Assembly (NCBI GenBank): GCA_948144175.1
Contig: CANXME010002133.1
Coordinates: forward strand, 260,501-324,500
DNA length: 64,000 nucleotides
Origin: Closterium sp. NIES-65
Taxonomy: Eukaryota; Streptophyta; Zygnematophyceae; Desmidiales; Closteriaceae
Direction: 5' to 3'
This document shows positions 29,985-40,153 of this stretch, piece by piece. The first letter of the stretch is position 1; the number at the start of each line of letters is the position of its first letter. The notes below the pieces were generated by a model that saw nothing but the letters and a program-made list of their open reading frames with translations, searched no databases and was not told where the DNA came from. The translations under genes were made by a program, and so were the position numbers.

Positions 29985-30600
29985 CCGCGACCCGCGACCC
30001 GCCCCTTAGCGACTCGCGCGCCGCCCCTTAAGGCCCCGTCGGCCCACGCGCTCGCCCCTTACGGCCCCGTGCTCGCCCCTTAGCGACCCTGTCGGCCCCG
30101 TCGGCCCCGCGCTCACCTCCCTAGAGGCCCCCGTCGGCCCCGCGCTCGCCCTTAGCGGCCCCTTACGGCCCCGCGCTCGCCCCTAGAGGCCCCGAACGGC
30201 CCCGCGCTCGCCCTTGGCGGCCCCTTACGGCCCCGCGCTCGCCCTTAGAGGCCCCGAATGGCCCCCCGCTCGCCCTTAGCGGCCCCTTACGGCCCCGCGC
30301 TCGCCCCTAGAGGCCCGGATCGGCCCCGCGGTCGCCCTTAGCGGCCCCTTACGGCCCCGCGCTCGCCCCTAGAGGCCCCGAACGGCCCCCCCAGAACGAG
30401 CCGCCCGACCCGAGCAGCCCGAACCGAGCCGCCCAGCCCGAACCGAGCCGCCCGAACCGAGCCGCCCGAACCGAGCAGCCCAGCCCAAACCGAGCCGCGC
30501 CGCCCGAACCTAGCCGCGCCGCCCTTCCCGAGCCGCGCCGCCATACCTGAACCAAGCCGCGCCGCCCGTACTGGACCGAGCCGCCCTACCTGAGTCGCAC
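29985..30600 (+). repeat. Two-part GC-rich repeat leader of Copia 1
   Basis: The first part (about 29985-30390) repeats units such as CGGCCCCTTACGGCCCCGCG with CTCGCCC and TAGAGGCCCCG. The second part (about 30390-30600) repeats GAGCCGCCCGAACC-type units. The same two-part arrangement is found in Copia 2. It lies in the untranslated leader before gag. Confidence 0.88.
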
Positions 30601-30649
30601 TGCCTACTGTTTTTGGGGTGCCCCTACTGCTATTACTCCTACTACTGCT

Positions 30650-31750
30650 ATGGCTAGCCCTCCTGTGCTGGCTTTCGATGCTGAGGGCCGCCCAGTGAAG
30701 TTCGAAACCTGGCTAGATGACCTACACCTCTTCCTACAGCTCACTGCCAAGGAGGACATCTCACTGTACGATCACGCCCTAGGCCATGCTCCTGCTCCTG
30801 CTGCTACTGCTGACAGCACTGCCCGCTCACAGTGGCAGACTCGTGACGCCCACGCTCGCTTCGCTATTCGCAACTCCCTGCCGATAGATGAGCGCGAGCA
30901 CTTGAGGCAGCACAAGACTGCACAGGCACTGTACACTGCTGTCGTTGCCCGCTACTCCTCACCAGCCTCTGCCGCACTAGGCCGTCTCTCTCTTCCCTAC
31001 CTGTTCCCCGACTTAGCCTCTTTCTACACAGTCGCTGACCTCATTACGCACCTACGCACTAGTGAGGCTCGCTTCTGCGCCGCCATGCCTGATGAGTTCC
31101 TTGCCAAGAACCCACCCCCACTCTGGCTCACTCTCTACCACCTAGTCACCCGCCTCCCTGACACTCTGCACTCAGTCAGGGACCACTTCCTAGCTCGCTG
31201 CCCCACTGAGCTCACCATTGCCGTCCTCGAGAAGGAACTCCTTCCAGCTGAGGCTAGCATAGTCGCTGTAGGTGCCTCTCGTGGCGACCCCCGTACCCCG
31301 TTCTTTGAGGGGTGTTCTCCTTCCCCCCTTCTTCCCTCTGTCGCCTCTGCTGCTGCTGTCGACCTCCTTGGTGCTGAGAAGGTCGGGACTGCGTCTGCTT
31401 CGAGCGGGCGCCGCAGCGGCAAGGGCAAAGGGGGCAAGGGCGGTGGCGGTGACAGCGGGGGAGGCGGTGGTGGGGGCGGTGGCGGCGGTGGGGGTGGTGG
31501 CGCGACTGGAGGGGCTAGTGGCAGCGGTGGGGGTGGTGGCGGCAGCGGCGGGGGAGGTGGCAGGGGCGGAGGCGGTGGTGGGGGTGGCGGTGGACGCGGC
31601 GGCGGCAGGGGTTGGGGTGGTCGAGGAGGTGGCGGCGGCGGTGGTGGTCGTGGAGGCGCTGGCCGTGGCCAGGGCCAGCAGCACACTTCGTCGCCCCAGG
31701 AGGTCCGTGAGTGGTACTCTCAGCACAGGGGGGGGGGGAGGTGGCTTTAG
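30650..31750 (+). CDS. Copia 1 gag
   Basis: 366 aa from an ATG (ACTGCTATGG). Residues 1-230 form a Copia-type capsid region (FETWLDDLHLFLQL, ALYTAVVARYSSP, VADLITHLRTSEARFCAAMP, FFEGCSPSPLLPSVASAAA). Residues about 250-345 are almost pure Gly with some Arg and Ser, an RGG-like tail in the usual nucleocapsid position. At a G-run near 31728-31738 the frame departs from that of Copia 2 and stops; a one-base shift there rejoins the knuckle segment downstream. The break may be a real indel, a sequencing artefact, or a frameshift site. Confidence 0.85.
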   Translation: MASPPVLAFDAEGRPVKFETWLDDLHLFLQLTAKEDISLYDHALGHAPAPAATADSTARSQWQTRDAHARFAIRNSLPIDEREHLRQHKTAQALYTAVVARYSSPASAALGRLSLPYLFPDLASFYTVADLITHLRTSEARFCAAMPDEFLAKNPPPLWLTLYHLVTRLPDTLHSVRDHFLARCPTELTIAVLEKELLPAEASIVAVGASRGDPRTPFFEGCSPSPLLPSVASAAAVDLLGAEKVGTASASSGRRSGKGKGGKGGGGDSGGGGGGGGGGGGGGGATGGASGSGGGGGGSGGGGGRGGGGGGGGGGRGGGRGWGGRGGGGGGGGRGGAGRGQGQQHTSSPQEVREWYSQHRGGGRWL

Positions 31751-32120
31751 CTGCACGTACGTCATTCGCACTGGTGACCGCACTGGTCAGCCGTGTGGGG
31801 GACCGCACGCCACACAGCGCTGCTTCGCTCGTCTCAACGACGCTTGGCGTGTTCAGTTCCCTCAGGCCACTGAGCTGCCCCGCTGGGTTGATCTCCTGAA
31901 GAAGGGGATTGATATCTATGCTCTAGACTTTGATGCTATTCTCACTGCTATGTATGTGATGTCTACTAGTGGAGAGGGTGCTGAGTACCTGTGTGTGCCG
32001 CCCGACCCGGGCATTAGGACTAGTGCGTCTGCCGCTCCAGGTACTCGCGTGTCTGCTACCCCTGGTGCTGGTGAGGCAGCTACTCTAGGTGCTTGTGCGT
32101 CCGCCCCCCCTTGGTACTGA
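31740..32120 (+). pseudogene. Copia 1 gag C-terminus with C-x13-C-x3-H-x4-C knuckle
   Basis: It lies in a frame shifted by one from gag. It reads CTYVIRTGDRTGQPCGGPH then ATQRCF: a zinc-knuckle-like array with 13 residues between the first two cysteines instead of two. RVQFPQATELPRWVDLLK and FDAILTAMYV follow. Copia 2 has the same spacing. The frame ends at a C8 run near 32105, after which the protease frame is again shifted. Confidence 0.75.
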
Positions 32121-33432
32121 GTCGACGGCAGCACTGCACACCTTCACACTGGACTCAGGTGCTTCTCGCTGCTTCTTTCGTGACTGCACTGCCCTTGAGC
32201 CGCTTGCTCGGCCAGTTGCTGTCTCCCTCGCTGACCCCTCTGGGGGTCCGGTCATTGCGACCTCCTTCACTTTCCTTCCCTATCCTGCGGTCCCGTCGGG
32301 CACACTGTCAGGTCTCCACCTCCCCTCGTTCTCTACGAACTTGGTGGCAGGTAGTGCACTCCAGGACGGGGGTGTTCACCAGTTCACCCCTGCCTACGAG
32401 CGCGTGACACACTGCACGTGTGCTCGTACGGGCCGCCACTTGGCTACCTTCACTTGGCAGCCGAGGTCGGACCTGTACACACTGACCACAGATTCCCCTC
32501 ACGTCGCTGCGTCTGCGTCTGCGTCCGCGTCAGGTCAGCTGTCTGCCCCCTGCTCGTGTCGCTCTCTAGCGCACGAGACTGTCCTCTGGCACCACCGACT
32601 TGGCCACCCGTCTGTGCAGCGCCTTGGTGCCATACATTCCCGGTACCTTGTCTCCGGTCTTCCCAGAGTCCTCCCTCCCCTCCCACCCTCGCCTGCTCCT
32701 CCCTGTCTTCCCTGCGTCGAGGGGCGGCAGCGCGCCGCTCCTCACTCCTCCTCGTTTCCCCCGACGACTGCTCCCTTGCAGACGCTCCACATGGACGTGT
32801 GGGGCCCAGCCCGCATCCGTGGTCAGGGTCAGGAGAGGTACTTCCTGATAGTTGTTGACGACTACTCGCGCTACACCATGGTCTTCCCCTTGCGCACCAA
32901 GGGTGAGGTCCCTGATGTCTTGATCCCTTGGATCCGCAGAGCCCGTCTCCAGCTCAGCGAGCGTTTCCACTCGGACTTTCCTGTCCTGCGCTTGCACTCT
33001 GATAGAGGTGGTGAGTTCTCCTCCGACCTCTTGGCAGCCTACTGTGCTGAGCAAGGCATTGAGCACTCGTTCACGCTTCCGGCCTCTCCACAGCAGAATG
33101 GGATTGCAGAGCGCCGCATTGGCCTGGTCATGGAGGTCGCCCGTACCTCCTTGATCCATGCGGCTGCCCCCCACTTTCTGTGGCCGTTTGCGGTCCGGTA
33201 CGCTGTGCATCAGCTCAACCTCTGGCCCCGTGTCTCCTTGCCGGAGACCTCGCCCACACTGCTGTGGATGGGGGAGGTTGGCGATGCGTCGCGTTTCTGG
33301 GTCTGGGGATCTCGAGCTTTTGTCCGCGATACGTCTGCGGACAAGCTCTCCTCCCGTGCTGTTCCCTGCGTCTTCCTCGCCTTTGTCCCGGACGCGCCTG
33401 GTTGGCAGTTTTACCACGCCACCTCGCGCTGA
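32121..33432 (+). pseudogene. Copia 1 protease and integrase
   Basis: The protease has FTLDSGASRCFFRD. The pre-integrase zinc-binding part has LWHHRLGHPSVQRL and CLPC. The integrase core has LHMDVWGPARI, LHSDRGGEFSS and SPQQNGIAERRIG. The frame ends in TGA at 33430-33432, where Copia 2 has a sense codon, and continues in the same frame at 33436. The family order protease-integrase-RT confirms Copia. Confidence 0.88.
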
Positions 33433-33435
33433 GTC

Positions 33436-36400
33436 TTGCCCTCTCAGGACGTCACTTTTGACGAGTCCGTCCCCTACTACCGCCTCTTCCCCTACCGCAA
33501 TGCCCCGCTCCCCCCCCCGCCTCTCTTCCTCGCGCCAGGTGCTGCTGTCGTAGACCCCCTCCCCCCTCAGGGTGCCGCTCCCTCAGGTGTGTCTCAGGTA
33601 GACCCGGTTGAGCCTGTTGAGGTAGCTGTCGACTCTCGTCCCGCTGTGGGTGCGGAGCCTGGGGGTGCTGAGCCTGGGGGTGCGGAGCCTGGGGGTGCTG
33701 AGCCTGGGGGTGCGGAGCCTGGGGGTGCGGAGCCTGGGGGTGCGGAGCCTGGGGATGCGGAGCCTGGGGGTGCTGAGACTTGGGGTGCGGAGCATGGGGG
33801 TGCTGAGCCTGGGAGTACTGAGCCTGGGGGTGCTGAGCCGCAGAGTCCGGAGTCTGGGGGTTCTGAGTCTGGAGGTCCTGAGCCTGAGGGTCCTACACCT
33901 GGCAGAGCCCTCTCCTCGGAGCATCTGCCTGAGTGGTACTTCCAGTACTGCAGCCTCAGGAGAGGTACCTCTGGAGCCAGGCGTACTACTGGGACTGGTG
34001 CTAGTGCTTCTCCTCCTAGCCAGGAGCTCCCCTCCCGTGAGCGGATCCGTGAGTGGTACGAGCGGCGCTGCACTCTTCGGAGTGGCAGGCCTGGTGTCGC
34101 GGACCCCGCTGCTGCTGGTGGTGCTACTGGTGCTGAAGACTCTACTAGTTCTGCTGGTGGTGCGGCCCCAGAGGTTGGAGCTGTTTCTGGTGCTGCCGAC
34201 CCGGGCGTTGGAGCTACGGCTGGTGCTGCGGACCCGGGCGCTGGTGCTGCTGCTGGTGCTGAGGACCCGGGCGTTGGAGCTGCTGCCGGTACTGAGGACC
34301 CGGGCGTTGGAGCTGCTGCTGGTGCTGAGGACCCTGGAGCTGGTGCTGCTGCTGGTGCTGTGGAGTCGGGCGTTCGAGCAGCTCCTGGTGCGGAGGACCC
34401 TGGCGCTGGTGTCTCTGCTGGTTCTGGAGTCGCTGCACGGCAGCGGCCGTACTTCGTTCCGCTCCTTCAGCAGGTTCTTGGTCTCCCACCTTCTCTCGGT
34501 CCTCCTCCTCCCTTAGAGTGTCCACAGCCTGTCCAGTCACGGTTACAGTTACAGCCCGCCTCCCTACTGCCTGCTCCATCTCCCTACACTGGTCCTACTG
34601 GAGGTCTTGCTGAGCGTCGTGAGCCTGCGTCTCGCCCTGCGTTGCCTGTCCGTATTGCTCGCACTAGTGGTTGCGGTTCGCGTCACCGTCCTCCTCCTGT
34701 CCTTGGAACGCACCGGATGTCTCTGTGTCAGTCCACTGCTCCTCTACGTGCCCCTTTGCCTTCTCCTCCTGAGTCCTCTCTTCCTGCTCTTCCCGACCCG
34801 GAGTCGGATTCTCTTCGTGCTGCCAGTCCTACTGTCACGCGTCTTCTTGCTACTGTCGTCACTGACCCTTCTTTTGAGTCCACTGCTGCGTCTGCCCTAG
34901 TTGCTGAGCTCGTCGACTTTGCTGCTCGTTGTCGTCTAGACTACGCTGCTAGTCTTGTCGCTGAGTCTGAGTCTGTCTGTCCGTCGTCCGTCGCGGGTGA
35001 GTGTGCTCTTGGCACGCACGTCCTTGAGGACAGGCAGGAGGAGTTCCAGTGCTTTACCGCCGCTTCACCTCATCTCGTGTCCGTACTGCTTACCCCTGAG
35101 GGAGACCCGGATGCACTTGACATCCCGACTCCGCGCTCTTACGCGGAGGCGATAGAGGGTCCCTACTCTTCTCAGTGGCAGGCAGCTATGGATGCAGAGA
35201 TGGCTTCCTGGAAGTCCACAGGCACCTACGTTGACGCTGTCCCCCCTCCTGGGGCGAACATCGTCAGTGGCATGTGGATTTTCAGGGTGAAGCGGCCGCC
35301 GGGCTCTCCGCCTGTCTTCAAGGCGCGTTACGTGGCTCGTGGCTTCAGTCACCGGCAGAGAGTTGACTACTTTCAAACCTTCTCTCCCACCCCGAAGATG
35401 ACCACTCTTCGGGTCCTACTGCACGTAGCTGCTCACCGTGACTACGAGCTACACTCTCTTGACTTCAGCACTGCCTTCCTGCAGGGCAGCCTGCACGAGG
35501 AGATCTGGCTGCGCCGCCCACTTGGCTTCACTGGGACTTTTCCTCCTGGCACCCAGTGGAGCCTCCGGCGGCCAGTCTACGGTCTCCGCCAGGCACCGCG
35601 TGAGTGGCACGACACACTGAGGACTACGCTTGCGGCTCTTGGGTTTGCTCCCTCTACTGCCGACCCGACGCTGTTTCTACGCACCGACACTTCTCTGCCG
35701 CCGTTCTACATCCTCGTGTACGTCGACGACTTGGTCTTTGCCACAGCTGACACTGCTGGACTTGCCTACGTTAAGTCCGAGCTGAAGAAGAGACACACGT
35801 GCACAGACCTGGGTGAACTGCGCAGCTACCTTGGCTTGCAGATCACCCGGGACAGAGCACGCCGCACCATCACCCTGACTCAGTCACACATTGTGCAGCA
35901 GGTCCTTCAACGCTTCGGCTTCACATACTCCTTACCTCAGGCCACTCCTCTGCCTACTCGCCACTCGCTCTCAGCTCTGCCTTCGGATGAGTCCGTAGAG
36001 TCGAGTGGCCCGTACCCAGAGCTTGTTGGCTGCCTCATGTACCTGATGACCTGCACACGACCTGACCTTGCATACCCTCTTCGCATTCTCGCACGCTATG
36101 TTGCTCCTGGGAGACACCGACCAGAGCACATGGCTGCAGCGAAGAGGGTGTTGCGCTACTTGTGCAGTACGTCGGGCATGGGGCTAGTGCTTGGAGGGCG
36201 GAGTCCAGTGGTCCTCACTGGTCACGCAGACGCTTCTTGGGCTGACGACCAGGCTACGCAGCGGTCGTCACAGGGTTACACCTTCAGCCTTGGTTCCGGC
36301 TCTGTTTCGTGGCGGGCTACTCGCTCGTCTTCTGTTCTCGGCTCCAGTTGTGAGGCTGAGATCTACGCAGGGGCCATGGCTGCACAGGAGCTTCGCTGGC

Positions 36401-36702
36401 TCACCTACTTGCTGACCGACCTTGGAGAGCCGCCTCGTTCTCCTCCAGTCCTGTACGTAGACAACAAGGCCATGCTGGCCTTGTGTCAAGAGCAGAGACT
36501 GGAGCACAGAACAAAGCACATTGCTCTCCGCTACTTCCTTGCTCGTGAGCTACAGCAGCGTGGTCAGTTGCGGCTTGCGTACGTGGCCTCTGAGGCCAAC
36601 ACTGCTGATGTCTTCACCAAGGCACTTGCGCCTTGTGATCATCAGCGCTTCTGCACCCAGCTGGGTCTTGTACTTGTCTTGCCTCACTTGCTCACCTCTT
36701 GA
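33436..36702 (+). CDS. Copia 1 reverse transcriptase and RNase H
   Basis: A 1088-aa open frame. It opens with the integrase C-terminal end (DVTFDESVPYYRLFPY), then a long spacer of repeated GGAEPGGAEP and AGAEDPGVGAAAG peptides (about residues 70-330). The RT domain follows from about 590 (KARYVARGFSHRQRVDYFQT, HSLDFSTAFLQG, PVYGLRQAPREW, catalytic ILVYVDDLVFAT). RNase H and the C-terminus come last (HADASWADD, SCEAEIYAGA, LYVDNKAML, HIALRYFLARE, NTADVFTKAL). All catalytic motifs are intact. The spacer is unusually long. Confidence 0.92.
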   Translation: MPSQDVTFDESVPYYRLFPYRNAPLPPPPLFLAPGAAVVDPLPPQGAAPSGVSQVDPVEPVEVAVDSRPAVGAEPGGAEPGGAEPGGAEPGGAEPGGAEPGGAEPGDAEPGGAETWGAEHGGAEPGSTEPGGAEPQSPESGGSESGGPEPEGPTPGRALSSEHLPEWYFQYCSLRRGTSGARRTTGTGASASPPSQELPSRERIREWYERRCTLRSGRPGVADPAAAGGATGAEDSTSSAGGAAPEVGAVSGAADPGVGATAGAADPGAGAAAGAEDPGVGAAAGTEDPGVGAAAGAEDPGAGAAAGAVESGVRAAPGAEDPGAGVSAGSGVAARQRPYFVPLLQQVLGLPPSLGPPPPLECPQPVQSRLQLQPASLLPAPSPYTGPTGGLAERREPASRPALPVRIARTSGCGSRHRPPPVLGTHRMSLCQSTAPLRAPLPSPPESSLPALPDPESDSLRAASPTVTRLLATVVTDPSFESTAASALVAELVDFAARCRLDYAASLVAESESVCPSSVAGECALGTHVLEDRQEEFQCFTAASPHLVSVLLTPEGDPDALDIPTPRSYAEAIEGPYSSQWQAAMDAEMASWKSTGTYVDAVPPPGANIVSGMWIFRVKRPPGSPPVFKARYVARGFSHRQRVDYFQTFSPTPKMTTLRVLLHVAAHRDYELHSLDFSTAFLQGSLHEEIWLRRPLGFTGTFPPGTQWSLRRPVYGLRQAPREWHDTLRTTLAALGFAPSTADPTLFLRTDTSLPPFYILVYVDDLVFATADTAGLAYVKSELKKRHTCTDLGELRSYLGLQITRDRARRTITLTQSHIVQQVLQRFGFTYSLPQATPLPTRHSLSALPSDESVESSGPYPELVGCLMYLMTCTRPDLAYPLRILARYVAPGRHRPEHMAAAKRVLRYLCSTSGMGLVLGGRSPVVLTGHADASWADDQATQRSSQGYTFSLGSGSVSWRATRSSSVLGSSCEAEIYAGAMAAQELRWLTYLLTDLGEPPRSPPVLYVDNKAMLALCQEQRLEHRTKHIALRYFLARELQQRGQLRLAYVASEANTADVFTKALAPCDHQRFCTQLGLVLVLPHLLTS

Positions 36703-36912
36703 CCTTGCTTGTACTGTTATATATATATATACCTGCTCTTGCTTGTCTAGCCTTATATATATGTGTACTCCTGCATGTGAACTGGCCTTGTGGCCTTGAA
36801 CTTGTGCTCGGAATGTGTGGTGACTTTGTGATCCACCCTGAGCTTGCTTTGATTTGCTTTACTTGACTGGTCTTGTGACCCCTAGTTCTCCCCCACTTCG
36901 CCTATGGGGGTG

Positions 36913-37044
36913 TGTCAAACATTATATATGTTGTGCTTGTTTAGGCTACAGCGGGTTAGCCTATAGGGGGTACACATTTCTAGGGTTAGGTACTTGTACT
37001 GATTTCACTGTTAGTTCAATCATTCCTGTTCGTTCAATTCAACA
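36913..37044 (+). repeat. 3' LTR of Copia 1
   Basis: 132 bp, four differences from the 5' LTR, preceded by CCTATGGGGGTG. Confidence 0.93.
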
Positions 37045-37948
37045 TATTCGCGGGAAGTAATATTCGCCTTGCGAATTGCGTCTGCGGCTTTTTCTCGGAC
37101 TTCCTGAAGTTCCCTCACGAAAGTCTGTGACCTCTGGACAAGATTGTCGAGCGTAGGTTCCGTAGGAACTGTTGAGCCCATCCCGTGATTCAAGAAAAAT
37201 GGGGAGTGATTAGTCGTGCTGGATGGTGCGTTGTTGAAAGCGAATTCCAACATCGCGAGCGAGTCTTCCCAGCGGGCAGGGTCGGGGCAGTTTGTCCTGA
37301 TCAGCTGCTCCATGGTCTGATTGGTCCGCTCGGTTTGACCGTCCGTCTGTAGGTGATATGCCGATGCGAACTGTAGCTTCGTGCCAGACTGCGCCCACGT
37401 CTCCTTCCAGAACTTGGATGTGAACTTCGGGTCTCGGTCGCTGATGATCGCCGAAGGGATGCCGTGCAGTCGCACGACCATTGAGATGAAGAGGCGCGCA
37501 GTTTCTTCGGCTGTGATTGTCGTTCGGCATGGTGCAAAGTGCGCCATTTTCGTGAAGCGATCGACGACGACGAGAACAGCTTCATTGCCGGACGGCCCAG
37601 CTGGCATCCCCGTGACGAAATCCATCGTCACTTTTGCCACGGTCGTTCGGGTGGCTCGAGGGGTTGCAGCAGCCCAGCTGGTCGCTGACGTGTCGATTTC
37701 ATTGCTTGGCACACCCTGCATGAGGACACATAGCGCTGCACGTCGTTAGATGAATCAGGCCAGTAATATTGACGGTGCAGTAGTTTCTGGGTTTTATCAA
37801 CCCCTAAGTGTCCGTAGAAGTTCGAATCGTGGATTTCCTGGATGAGAAGTTCACGCAACAGTCGGTAAGCGGGAACCCTAATTCGGTCGGTTCCGGCTTT
37901 TAGGTAATAGTCCCCTTTCTGCGTCGTAGCTTGCTGATGATTTCCCAT
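37045..37948 (-). pseudogene. Inner Gypsy integrase, zinc-binding and catalytic core
   Basis: The minus-strand frame 37948-37628 holds the HHCC zinc-binding part (HDSNFYGHLGVDKTQKLLH ... CRVCQ). The catalytic core follows in a shifted frame from 37721 (VTMDFVTGMPAGPSGNEAV, AIISDRDPKFTS, HLQTDGQTERTNQTMEQ), with the three catalytic acidic positions visible. A frameshift near 37640-37720 and the Copia insertion at 37044 inactivate it. Confidence 0.9.
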
Positions 37949-37969
37949 CGTGAAGAATGGGTCCGTCGT

Positions 37970-40153
37970 TTAGCCGTTGGTAAATAGTCCGGTAAGTAAC
38001 GGGTTCGAGTGGGTGATGAGTACTGCAGCGGATTGTACTGTCGGTCGGGTCAGGGCGTCGGCGATGTTATCAGCCCCTTTTTTGTACGTGATGCGGCAGG
38101 TGAAGTGGCTCTCCATGTAGTCCAGCCACCGAATCTGTCGTGGGTTGAGGTTGGGTTGGGCTCGTAGGTACTGTAGGGACTTGTGGTCCGTGCGAACAGT
38201 GACGTCGGCGCCCACCAGGTAGCATCGCCATAATTTAAACGCGTGTATGATGGCGAGCATCTCCTTGTCGTGGATCGGGTAGTTGCGTTCGGCCTCCTGC
38301 AGCTTGCGTGATTCGTAGGCTATCGGCTGCAACCCGTTCCCAAAGTCTTGGAGAAGCACAGCTTCGATGGCGAAATCTGAGGCGTCGGTTACAACTTCGA
38401 ACGGCTTCGATGGGTCGGCGATGCGCAGCACAGGAGGGGAAACGAGGAAATTCTTGAGTTCCTGGAAAGACGCTTCTGCCTCCTTCCCCCACACAAAATT
38501 CTTGTCCTTGTGCAGCAGGTCGGTCAGCGGGCCGGTTATCCCCGCCATATTCGGGATAAACCGCCGGACGTAATTCACGAATCCGAGAAAACTCTGGAGT
38601 TCCGTGACGTTCGTCGGGGACTTCCACTCCTGTATGGTCTTGATTTTCGCTGGGTCGATTTTGATGCCGTCGCGCGAGATGACGTGCCCCAAAAACTCCA
38701 ACTCCTGCTTAAAAAACTCACACTTAGAGCCCTTGGTGATGAGTCGGTTCTCCTGCAGGCGCTTAAACACTGCATCCAGGTCGCGGAGGTGTTGCTCCCG
38801 TGTCTTGCTTAAAATGAGGATATCGTCCAAGTAGACGATGACAGACCGGTCTAGAAGATCCCGAAAAACCCTGTTCATGGTCAGTTGAAAAGTTGAAGGC
38901 GTGTTCGTGAGGCCGAAAGGCATCACTGTAAATTCGTAACTCCCGTAGCGTGTGCAAAACGCAGTCTTGTAACAATCGTCGGCGAAGACTCGAATCTGGT
39001 GGTAACTGCCACGTAAGTCAATCTTCGAGAAATATCGAGCGCCGCGAAGTTGGTCGAGGAGGTCGTCGGTGCGTGGGATTGGGTAGCGAGACTTGATGAT
39101 GCCCTGGTTCAGCGCGCGATAGTCGATACACATGCGAAGCCCGCTGTCCTTCTTCGGGGTGAACAGGATCGGTGATGCGAAGGGAGATGTGCTGGCCCGA
39201 ATGAACCCTTTCTCCAACAGTGCGTCAATTCGACTTCGCAGCTCCTCGAGTTCCGGCTGGGTCAACCGCCACTGTGTCCGAACAGTCGGTTGCGCGCCAG
39301 GTTCCAACTGGATTTTGTGGTCCTCAAGTCTCTCGGGTGGCAGTCCAGGTGGCAGGTCGTCGGGGAAAATGTCCGGGTACCTCCGAATCAGCTCCGCTAA
39401 ATCCGGTGGTACAGCTGCACACAGCTTCTCGATGTCCTTTCCGTCGGTGTCAACCGCCAACTCGCGTAAGCAAACAGCAAACAGTTGCGCGCCTCTGTTG
39501 AAGTGGCGAGCTATAGTGATAGCTTTGACGCACGGGGCTTGGATGTAGTCACGCGTCCATGCAAGTAGTTTAATTAGCCCCTCATGCTTGTTGATGCTGC
39601 ACGATTCTGTTGTCCAGTCGATGACGGGGTTGTGCCGTCGCAGCCAATCACGTCCCAGCAGCACGTCGCAGCGGTCCAATGTTGTCGCGAGAAACTTCAT
39701 GCTGAAGCTGAAATCGTCGTCGCATTCGATCCTGACCGTCTGTGTTTCTTCCGTTATCGCCAGAGGCGTCCCATCCACGAGGCGGGTGTCAATTTCGGGC
39801 AGACACCTGTCAAGTTGCAGCTTGCATTTTTTTGCGCTCGCCAAGTTGAAGAGGCTATGGCTGGCCCCTCCATCGACGAACATTTTCAAGTTATTTTTTA
39901 ACACCGTGCCAGCGACCAGCACAGGGTGATCCACATGTGTATCCCCGTTATTCGGCCGAGTGCGATCGATTGCATGAATCGGAACCACGACTCGGTGGGG
40001 ATGGTGGGGTTCGGGCGACGGAGCACAGTCAGTAAAGGGCCCGCTAATTACTGACTCTTCCCATTTCCCTGCTCCTTCCTGACGTTCCCCGTCAGCGGCG
40101 TTTTCTCGTGGCAGTCTCTCATGTAGTGAACCGTCTTCCCACACCGGTAACAC
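37970..40153 (-). pseudogene. Inner Gypsy protease, reverse transcriptase and RNase H
   Basis: One 727-aa frame. The protease active site reads FVDGGASHSLF (DGGA in place of the more common DSGA/DTGA). The RT has [37 protein letters not shown] and catalytic VIVYLDDILILS, and the RNase H begins FEVVTDASDFAI and includes YPIHDKEMLAI. It is a Ty3/Gypsy RT. The frame is intact internally but is separated from the integrase by a stop, and gag upstream is broken. Confidence 0.9.

Larger units (their letters stand above)
29739..37044 (+). mobile_element. Copia element 1, nearly complete, inserted in Gypsy integrase
   Basis: 132-bp LTRs at 29739-29870 and 36913-37044 (about 128/132 identical). The flanking 5 bp, TATTT and TATTC, are the target duplication with one change. 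The primer site TGGTATAGAGC follows the left LTR, and a polypurine tract (TATGGGGGTG) precedes the right LTR. Domain order is gag, protease, integrase, RT, RNase H, which is Copia. It sits in the integrase of the inner Gypsy in the opposite orientation. The LTRs are very short for a 7.3-kb element. Confidence 0.95.
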
